5,577 nt of DNA from Holophagaceae bacterium. GTDB lineage: Bacteria; Acidobacteriota; Holophagae; Holophagales; Holophagaceae. Within the stretch, counting starts at the first letter, position 1. Every line of letters begins with the position of its first letter. A model generated the notes under the pieces. That model made no database searches, was not told where the DNA came from, and was given only the letters and a program-made list of their open reading frames with translations. The position numbers were made by a program, and so were the translations under genes. The stretch spans positions 14,653 to 20,229 of the forward strand of contig PMJK01000101.1 of NCBI GenBank assembly GCA_003158505.1, in the 5' to 3' direction. Positions 1 to 5,577 of the stretch are shown piece after piece.

Positions 1-342
1 ATCCAGGATCTGGCCGCCAATGCCACCCGCTTCCTCGTGCTGGGACCGAAGTCCGCCGAGCCCACGGGCCGCGACCGCACCACCCTGCTGGCCATGGCCC
101 AGGACGGTTCCGGCGCCCTGTTGCGCCTGCTGGAGCCCCTGGCCCGCCGCGGCCTGAACCTGAGCCGCATCCAGAGCCGCCCCACCCGGCGGAAGCTCTG
201 GGAGTACGCCTTCTTTCTCGACGTGGAAGGCCACTGCGAGGATCCGCTCATGGCCGAAGCCCTGACGGAACTCCAGGGCGCCTGCGCTTCCCTGAAGCTG
301 CTCGGCAGCTACCCCCAAGCGATGACGGAGGTTCCGCGATGA
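1..342 (+). CDS. pheA: Prephenate dehydratase, C-terminal part (5' end outside window)
   Basis: Prephenate dehydratase converts prephenate to phenylpyruvate in phenylalanine synthesis in the cytoplasm. The frame is open from base 1, and 113 residues are visible. Residues 9-11 are TRF, the conserved catalytic motif near the end of the dehydratase domain, followed by FLVLG. From about residue 36 an ACT regulatory domain follows: GALL (38-41), then QSRP (58-61) at the place of the usual ESRP phenylalanine-binding motif, WEYAFFLDVEGH (67-78), and LGSYP near the end (101-105). The N-terminal catalytic part lies upstream, so it cannot be said whether the protein is monofunctional or fused to chorismate mutase. 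The TGA stop overlaps the ATG of the next gene as ATGA, which implies one transcript and coupled translation with DAHP synthase. The Glu-to-Gln change in ESRP may affect feedback inhibition (inference). Confidence 0.93.
   Translation: MQDLAANATRFLVLGPKSAEPTGRDRTTLLAMAQDGSGALLRLLEPLARRGLNLSRIQSRPTRRKLWEYAFFLDVEGHCEDPLMAEALTELQGACASLKLLGSYPQAMTEVPR
327..331 (+). promoter_or_regulatory. Ribosome binding site of the DAHP synthase gene
   Basis: GGAGG lies inside the last codons of pheA, 7 bases before the ATG at 339, which is ideal spacing. A second, weaker GGAG at 347-350 stands 9 bases before an in-frame ATG at 360, so both starts could be used. The stronger site favours 339. Confidence 0.65.
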
Positions 343-1697
343 ATCCGGAGACTGCAACCATGAACCCTCTCTCGGGAAAACCCTGGAACCCCGATTCCTG
401 GCGAGGTCTGCCGGCGGCTCAGCAGCCCGTCTACCGGGATCCCGCCGCCGTCGAGGCCGTGCTGGCGGAGCTGCGGGAACTCCCGTCCCTGGTGGTGGCC
501 GAGGAAGTGGACTTCCTGCAGCGGCTGCTGGCGGAGGCCGCGGCGGGCAAGCGCTTCCTGCTGCAGGGCGGCGATTGCGCAGAGGCCTTCGCCGATTGCC
601 GCGGGTCCATCATCCAGGACAAACTGCGGGTGCTGCTGCAGATGTCCGTGCTCATCACCCATGGGGGCCGCACGGGCGTGATCCACCTGGGCCGCATCGC
701 GGGCCAGTACGCCAAGCCCCGCAGCGGCCTCACCGAACAGATCAACGGCCAGGAGGTGCCGGTCTACCGGGGCGACCTCATCAACGGCCTCGCGCCGGAT
801 CAGCGGGAGGCCGATCCCCGGCGGCTGATGGAGGCCTATCACCGCGCGGCGGCCACCCTGAACCATCTGCGGGCCCTCATGGATGGCGGCTTCGCGGACC
901 TCCACCACCCAGAGCACTGGGACCTGTCCTGGAGTCGGGAGGATGCGGGGCACTACCTGGAGACTCTGGATCAGGTACGCAACTCCATGGATTTCATCCA
1001 GCGCCTGGGGGGACTCCCTGAGCACCTCCGCACCGGCGAAATGTTCACCAGCCACGAGGCCCTGCACCTGCCCTATGAGACCGCCCTCACCCGCTTCGTG
1101 CCCGAGCAGGGTCGCCACTACAACCTGGGGGCCCACTTCGTCTGGGTCGGGGAACGCACGCGGCAGCTCGATGGCGCCCACCTCGAGTACATCCGCGGGA
1201 TTGCCAATCCCATCGGCCTGAAGGTGGGAACCTCCATGACGCCAGAAACATTGCGACAGGTACTGTCCAAACTGGATCCAGAGCGCAAACCTGGCCGCCT
1301 CACCCTGATCACGCGCTTCGGGGCCGGCCGGGCCGAAGCCGTGCTGCCCGCCCTGATCGAGACCGCCCGGACCGAAGGCCACCCCGTGCTGTGGAGCTGC
1401 GACCCCATGCACGGCAACGGCCGCCAGGCCGCCGGAGGACTTAAAACCCGAGCCTTCGGGGACATCCTCCAGGAGCTGCAGGAGGTGGCCACCCTCCACC
1501 GCGCCCACGGCTCGCGCATGGGCGCCGTGCACTTCGAACTCACGGGCGAACCGGTCACGGAATGCACCGGCGGGGTGGAGGGCCTGGACGAGGCGGGGCT
1601 CCAGCGGGCCTATCGCAGCGGCTGCGACCCGCGCCTGAACCGCAGCCAGAGTCTGGAGATGGCCTTCCTCATCGCCCAGATGATCCGCGAAGCCTGA
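339..1697 (+). CDS. aroG: 3-deoxy-7-phosphoheptulonate (DAHP) synthase, type II
   Basis: This enzyme condenses phosphoenolpyruvate with erythrose 4-phosphate, the first step of the shikimate pathway, in the cytoplasm. The 452 residues carry the whole type II (plant/Mycobacterium) signature: WNPDSWR (16-22), QQPVY (28-32), GGDCAE (77-82), GRIAGQYAKPRS (118-129), ER (272-273) with K295 in GLKVG, LITRFGAGR (323-331), DPMHGN (355-360), HFELTGEPVTECTGG (398-412) and CDPRLN (429-434). By position, C80, H358, E400 and D430 match the metal ligands of the M. tuberculosis enzyme, and R119, K126, R273, K295 and R326 match its substrate-binding residues. It is not related in sequence to E. coli AroF/G/H. 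The length is close to the long, allosterically regulated subgroup rather than the shorter phenazine-type enzymes (inference). The start at 339 overlaps the pheA stop and has the better ribosome site; ATG 360 gives a 445-residue protein and is a real alternative. The symbol follows mycobacterial usage. Confidence 0.96.
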   Translation: MNPETATMNPLSGKPWNPDSWRGLPAAQQPVYRDPAAVEAVLAELRELPSLVVAEEVDFLQRLLAEAAAGKRFLLQGGDCAEAFADCRGSIIQDKLRVLLQMSVLITHGGRTGVIHLGRIAGQYAKPRSGLTEQINGQEVPVYRGDLINGLAPDQREADPRRLMEAYHRAAATLNHLRALMDGGFADLHHPEHWDLSWSREDAGHYLETLDQVRNSMDFIQRLGGLPEHLRTGEMFTSHEALHLPYETALTRFVPEQGRHYNLGAHFVWVGERTRQLDGAHLEYIRGIANPIGLKVGTSMTPETLRQVLSKLDPERKPGRLTLITRFGAGRAEAVLPALIETARTEGHPVLWSCDPMHGNGRQAAGGLKTRAFGDILQELQEVATLHRAHGSRMGAVHFELTGEPVTECTGGVEGLDEAGLQRAYRSGCDPRLNRSQSLEMAFLIAQMIREA

Positions 1698-2684
1698 TCA
1701 CTTCGCCACGCTCCACGCCATCTGGTTCCGGTAGTCCTTCACGAAGGCCTTCTTCTCGGCGGAGTAGTTGCAGCCGCCGCCGATGCTGTCCGGGCCGATG
1801 GCGACCAGGCCAAGGTCGATGGTGGCGGGGAAACCTGTCAGGATCCGATCTACGGCCTTCTGTGCGGAGAGCCCCTTCGCCAGCAGGTCGTAGGCGGCCT
1901 TGGCCACCAGATGCTTGACGATGTCCTCGCCGTTGCCGGTGCAGGCCACGGCGCCCTTGGGCCCGGCGTAGATGCCCGCCCCGAACATGGGCACGTCCCC
2001 CACTCGGCCGTAGAAGGTGATGGTGGTGCCACCGGTGCTGATGGCGGCGGCGAAGCGGCCCTTCGCATCCCGCGTGACGCAGCCCACGGTATCGGATGGG
2101 CCCAGGGCCTCTTTCAGCGGGGTGGGGAAGTTCCAGCCCTTCTTCCAGTCGTAGCGCTGCCAGGCTTCGGCCTGGCCCGGGTCCCTGCCCTTGAGGATGG
2201 CCTTCACCCGCTCGTAGCGCGCTCGGTTCTCTGCGCAGGTGGGATCGTAATCGGGGAAACCCATGGCCCGGGCGAAGCGCGTCGCACCCTCGCCGACGAT
2301 GAGGATGTGGGGCGTGTCCATGACCTTCCGGGCCACCAGCACGGGGTTCTTCACGCGCTCGATGGCGGCCACGGCGCCAAAGGCACCGGTCTCCCCATCC
2401 ATGCAGGCCGCATCCATCTGGATGGTCTTGCCATCGAGGCGGATGTTGGCGCCGGTGCCTGCGTTGAAGCGGGGATCGTCTTCCAGGACCACGACGGCGG
2501 CGAGGGCCGCGTCCAGGGCGCTGCCACCGCCTTTCAGGGACACCATGGCCTGCGCGGCGGCGCGGTCCGTGCCATCCATGCGTGCGCGGGGGCTGCCCGC
2601 GCCGCCGTGGACGACCGCGGCCGGCTGGGTGGCCTGCAGAAGCACCGTCAGGATTCCGAGCAGCAGGGGATTCATGGGTCGCAT
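1698..2684 (-). CDS. Asparaginase / isoaspartyl peptidase, Thr-nucleophile (Ntn hydrolase) family, probably exported
   Basis: Members of this family (plant-type asparaginase, EcAIII/IaaA, glycosylasparaginase) hydrolyse L-asparagine or beta-aspartyl dipeptides and mature by self-cleavage before a threonine. The 328 residues show HGGAG (26-30), FNAGTGANIRLDG (73-85), MDAACMDG (90-97), DTVGCV (198-203), STGGTT (216-221), GRVGDVP (226-232) and CTGNGED (248-254). T199 is the expected nucleophile; cleavage before it would give subunits of about 198 and 130 residues. The start MRPMNPLLL is chosen because GAGG at 2691-2694 lies 6 bases upstream. ATG 2690 is too close to that site; ATG 2675 is possible. 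A hydrophobic stretch (about 7-16) after an Arg suggests a signal peptide and periplasmic location, though it ends only a few residues before the catalytic fold. The gene follows moaA by 13 bases. The exact substrate cannot be read from sequence. Confidence 0.9.
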   Translation of the reverse strand: MRPMNPLLLGILTVLLQATQPAAVVHGGAGSPRARMDGTDRAAAQAMVSLKGGGSALDAALAAVVVLEDDPRFNAGTGANIRLDGKTIQMDAACMDGETGAFGAVAAIERVKNPVLVARKVMDTPHILIVGEGATRFARAMGFPDYDPTCAENRARYERVKAILKGRDPGQAEAWQRYDWKKGWNFPTPLKEALGPSDTVGCVTRDAKGRFAAAISTGGTTITFYGRVGDVPMFGAGIYAGPKGAVACTGNGEDIVKHLVAKAAYDLLAKGLSAQKAVDRILTGFPATIDLGLVAIGPDSIGGGCNYSAEKKAFVKDYRNQMAWSVAK

Positions 2685-2690
2685 GGCCAT

Positions 2691-2694
2691 CCTC
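2691..2694 (-). promoter_or_regulatory. Ribosome binding site of the asparaginase-family gene
   Basis: On the minus strand GAGG follows the moaA stop codon by 3 bases and precedes the ATG at 2684 by 6 bases. It decides the start among three in-frame ATGs (2690, 2684, 2675) and suggests that translation follows on from moaA on one transcript. Confidence 0.5.
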
Positions 2695-2697
2695 GGA

Positions 2698-3744
<1,047 letters not shown>

Positions 3745-3805
3745 ATCCCCCAAGCATAATTTCCTTTCCTGCGTCACAATGGATTGTTTGGGTGGATACG
3801 CAGAT
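3745..3805. promoter_or_regulatory. Divergent promoter region between moaA and the DUF1444-like gene
   Basis: About 60 bases separate the two divergent reading frames, noticeably more AT-rich than the rest of the window, so promoters for both genes should lie here or just inside the gene ends. On the + strand, CATAAT at 3755-3760 resembles a -10 box, with a poor -35 (CTGATG, 3732-3737) 17 bases upstream. On the - strand I see TTGTGA (complement of 3774-3779) but no matching -10. No clear operator repeat or molybdopterin-type riboswitch is visible; the space is too short for the latter. Confidence 0.35.
3761..3770 (-). promoter_or_regulatory. Ribosome-binding-like sequence upstream of moaA
   Basis: The minus strand reads AGGAAAGGAA here, the best Shine-Dalgarno-like stretch near moaA. 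It stands 7 bases before an in-frame TTG (3753), 3 bases before an out-of-frame ATG (3757), and 16 bases before ATG 3744. The last is too far, so it argues for a TTG start or for a short upstream reading frame. Confidence 0.35.
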
Positions 3806-5035
3806 ATGGGCTTTTTTGACCGATTCCGTTCCCGCGCCGACGAGGCGCCCCTGCCGGGCCTGGCGACCCTGCTGGAGGCCCGGGGCCTGCTCTCGGATCT
3901 GCCTGGGTTGGCGGCGCTTGCACCAGGTTTCGAGGCCCATCGCAGGACGGAGGAGCGGGAGGCCTGGGCCGATGCTGTGGCCCTGTGCCAGGCCCAGGGC
4001 ATTCCTCTTCCGGAACCCTGGATCGATGCCCAGGACCATGTTCTCCCAGAGCTGGTGCCGACCTGGCGCGCAGAGCGCGAGGGCCGCTGGAGTCGGGGGT
4101 TCATCGACGGCCTGAGCCAGCGCATTCGGCTGGGCGATGGGGTGGTGCCCGATGCCTGGCTGACGCTTTGGGATCAATCCGCCGATGATGTGCTGGAGCT
4201 GGCCCTGGATCATCTGCGCCACCGGAGCGAGGGCGCCTTCGAGCGCCTGCCCTCGGGGGCCTATGGCAGTCCCTGGCACGATGGCCTGGATGCCGCGCGG
4301 CTGCTGCTGCCAGAGGTGTGGCAGGGCCTCTTCAAAGGCCAGCATCCCTTCCTCGCCATTCCCGCCGCCGACACTTTGTTGGCCGTGCCCCAAATCCTCC
4401 TGCCTAAGCTCATGGACGAGGTGGGACGCAGCCTCAAGTCCGGTGCGAAGCCCCTGCAATTGGCCGTGATCGAGCGCATCGACGACCAGCTGATGACGGC
4501 CCGGCTCCAGGATCCCCACCCCATGTCCGCCCCCCAGAGGGAGCTGAAGCACATGGACCTCATCGAGGCCCTGCGTGCCCAGGAGCAGGATCTTGATGCC
4601 ACGCTGGGAGTCCCGGCCTCGGTCTCCATGGTGAAGACCAACCAGGGCAAGCCCCTCCTCCTGGCTCTGTGGACCGAAGGCGCGCCGGTGCTGCTGCCGG
4701 AGACGGACCTTGTCGCCTTCTCTGCCAAGAATGGTGAGCCGCTGGGTATCTTCGCGCGCCAGACCCTGCCTCGCATCCACGAGCTTCGCGGGGAAGGCGT
4801 ATCCATCTGGGGACCGCGCCGGGTCCGTTACGAAGGCTTCCCGACCCCAGAACAGCTTTCACGCCTGGAATGCTTTGCCACCGCCGAACAGATGAAGGCG
4901 CTGCAGGCCCCCGGAGGAGACCGGCGGGCGGCTCCCAGGCCGGGGTCCGGGGCACTCCCCTTCAACGTCCAGGGGGCGGCGCCCCTGCCGCGTCACCTCC
5001 AGGGAGCGGGACTGGGCATGCAGGGATCGGATTAG
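3806..5035 (+). CDS. Uncharacterised protein resembling the DUF1444 (YtpQ) family
   Basis: The product has 409 residues, and no function is known to me. The middle resembles DUF1444 proteins such as Bacillus YtpQ: an ALDHLRHRSEG stretch (133-143), SPWHDGLDAARLL (155-167), matching the family's DGYDASRIL, and HPFLAIPAADTLLAVP (180-195), matching its AISVPHQDVLILA. A second region, GKPLLLALWTEGAPVLLPETDLVAF (281-305), continues into FPTPEQLSRLECFATAEQMKAL (345-366). There is no signal peptide or clear membrane segment, so it is probably cytoplasmic. The tail from about 368 is rich in Gly, Pro, Ala and Arg and looks disordered. The start MGFFDRFRSR is chosen because GGTGGA lies 9 bases upstream. 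An in-frame ATG at 3779 has no ribosome site. Family assignment is from remembered motif patterns, not a search. Confidence 0.72.
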   Translation: MGFFDRFRSRADEAPLPGLATLLEARGLLSDLPGLAALAPGFEAHRRTEEREAWADAVALCQAQGIPLPEPWIDAQDHVLPELVPTWRAEREGRWSRGFIDGLSQRIRLGDGVVPDAWLTLWDQSADDVLELALDHLRHRSEGAFERLPSGAYGSPWHDGLDAARLLLPEVWQGLFKGQHPFLAIPAADTLLAVPQILLPKLMDEVGRSLKSGAKPLQLAVIERIDDQLMTARLQDPHPMSAPQRELKHMDLIEALRAQEQDLDATLGVPASVSMVKTNQGKPLLLALWTEGAPVLLPETDLVAFSAKNGEPLGIFARQTLPRIHELRGEGVSIWGPRRVRYEGFPTPEQLSRLECFATAEQMKALQAPGGDRRAAPRPGSGALPFNVQGAAPLPRHLQGAGLGMQGSD

Positions 5036-5057
5036 TCATTTCAGGGGCTGGCCCTTG

Positions 5058-5091
5058 AAAAACGGCGGCGGCCTTTGGGGACCGCCGCCGT
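5058..5091 (-). terminator. Intrinsic terminator of recA
   Basis: A perfect 10-base stem (ACGGCGGCGG paired with CCGCCGCCGT, arms 5062-5071 and 5082-5091) with a 10-base loop is followed on the minus strand by TTTTTC. It begins about 33 bases after the recA stop. The T-run exists only on the minus strand (five A's at 5058-5062 on the plus strand), so it is built for recA. Transcripts of the convergent gene would meet the hairpin without a U-tract. Confidence 0.85.
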
Positions 5092-5124
5092 CTGCCGACC
5101 CCTTCCAAGGGCGCGCAGGAGATT

Positions 5125-5577
5125 TCAGACTTCGACAATGACCTTCAGGCCGAGGCGCTCCCGGATGAGGCCCTCGACTTCGTCCGCCAACTCGGGGTTG
5201 TCGGTGAAGAGCTTCTTCACATTCTCGGCGCCCTGGCCTAGGCGGCTGTCCTTGTAGCTGTACCAGGAGCCGCTCTTCTGGATGATCTCCAGCTGAGTGC
5301 CCAGTTCCACCAGCTCGCTGGTGCGGCTGATGCCCTCGCCGTACATGATGTCGAAGGTGGCGACCTTCAGCGGCGGCGCGACTTTGTTCTTCACCACCTT
5401 CACCTTGGTCTTCTTGCCGACGACGGAGGAGTCCTCATCCTTGGCGGCCACGAGGGGGTCGTTGGTATTGCCCTTGATGCTCTGGATGCTGCGCACATCG
5501 AGCCGCACGGAGGCGTAGAACTTTAGCGCGTTTCCGCCGGTGGTGGTTTCGGGGCTGCCGAACATCACGCCGATCTT
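5125..5577 (-). CDS. recA: RecA recombinase, C-terminal part (5' end outside window)
   Basis: RecA forms ATP-dependent filaments on single-stranded DNA, drives strand exchange in recombinational repair, and promotes LexA cleavage in the SOS response. The 150 visible residues begin at KIGVMFGSPETTTGGNALKF (1-20), the end of DNA-binding loop L2 and the following helix. They continue with YASVRLDVR (21-29), VKVVKNKVAPP (59-69), FDIMYGEGISR (75-85) and the C-terminal domain SGSWYSY (102-108) and LGQGAENV (113-120). The N-terminal Walker motifs are outside the window. Two oddities: residues 36-51 hold about 12 more residues than E. coli RecA between IK and VVG, and the protein ends in RLGLKVIVEV without the acidic tail found in many RecAs. 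The stop is followed by a strong terminator, so recA is the last gene of its transcript. Confidence 0.96.
   Translation of the reverse strand, partial: KIGVMFGSPETTTGGNALKFYASVRLDVRSIQSIKGNTNDPLVAAKDEDSSVVGKKTKVKVVKNKVAPPLKVATFDIMYGEGISRTSELVELGTQLEIIQKSGSWYSYKDSRLGQGAENVKKLFTDNPELADEVEGLIRERLGLKVIVEV

Noticed and set aside
309..1532. 407-codon open frame on the minus strand across the DAHP synthase gene
   Set aside because: It is antisense to a gene with complete family motifs. Its product shows no recognisable motif, and long antisense frames are expected in GC-rich coding DNA.
3745..3805. Molybdenum-cofactor riboswitch upstream of moaA
   Set aside because: The space before moaA is too short and shows no multi-stem structure by eye.
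3745..4125. Extension of moaA to an upstream ATG at 4125
   Set aside because: The added residues are Arg/Ser-rich shadow sequence of the divergent gene and lie far beyond the normal MoaA N-terminus.
5062..5091. GCC/GGC-rich stretch read as a trinucleotide repeat
   Set aside because: It is better explained as the two arms of the recA terminator hairpin, with the T-run on the minus strand.

Overview
The window is ordinary, tightly packed bacterial chromosome with high GC content. It holds six protein genes, two of them cut by the window edges. There are no RNA genes, mobile elements or CRISPR arrays. The GC-rich coding, the plant/actinobacterial-type (type II) DAHP synthase and the particular RecA suggest a free-living, biosynthetically capable GC-rich bacterium. 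Acidobacteriota or a deltaproteobacterial-type lineage is my guess, but the sequence alone does not settle it.

Left part, + strand (1-1697): the C-terminal end of prephenate dehydratase (pheA; catalytic TRF motif and ACT domain) overlaps by four bases (ATGA) with a complete type II DAHP synthase. The pair combines the entry step of the shikimate pathway with the phenylalanine branch and is probably translationally coupled.

Middle, - strand (1698-3744): moaA (GTP 3',8-cyclase, molybdenum cofactor synthesis) is followed 13 bases later by a Thr-nucleophile (Ntn) asparaginase/isoaspartyl peptidase with a probable signal peptide. The asparaginase stop abuts the DAHP synthase stop, and the two stops together form the palindrome TGATCA.

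Right part: an uncharacterised 409-residue protein resembling the DUF1444/YtpQ family is read on the + strand from a short divergent region shared with moaA. It converges on the C-terminal part of recA (- strand). A strong hairpin with a T-run between them is the recA terminator.

I found no convincing new multi-gene system. The points most worth a second look are a roughly 12-residue insertion and missing acidic tail in RecA, a Glu-to-Gln change in the phenylalanine-binding motif of the PheA ACT domain, the DUF1444-like protein beside moaA, and the ambiguous moaA start.
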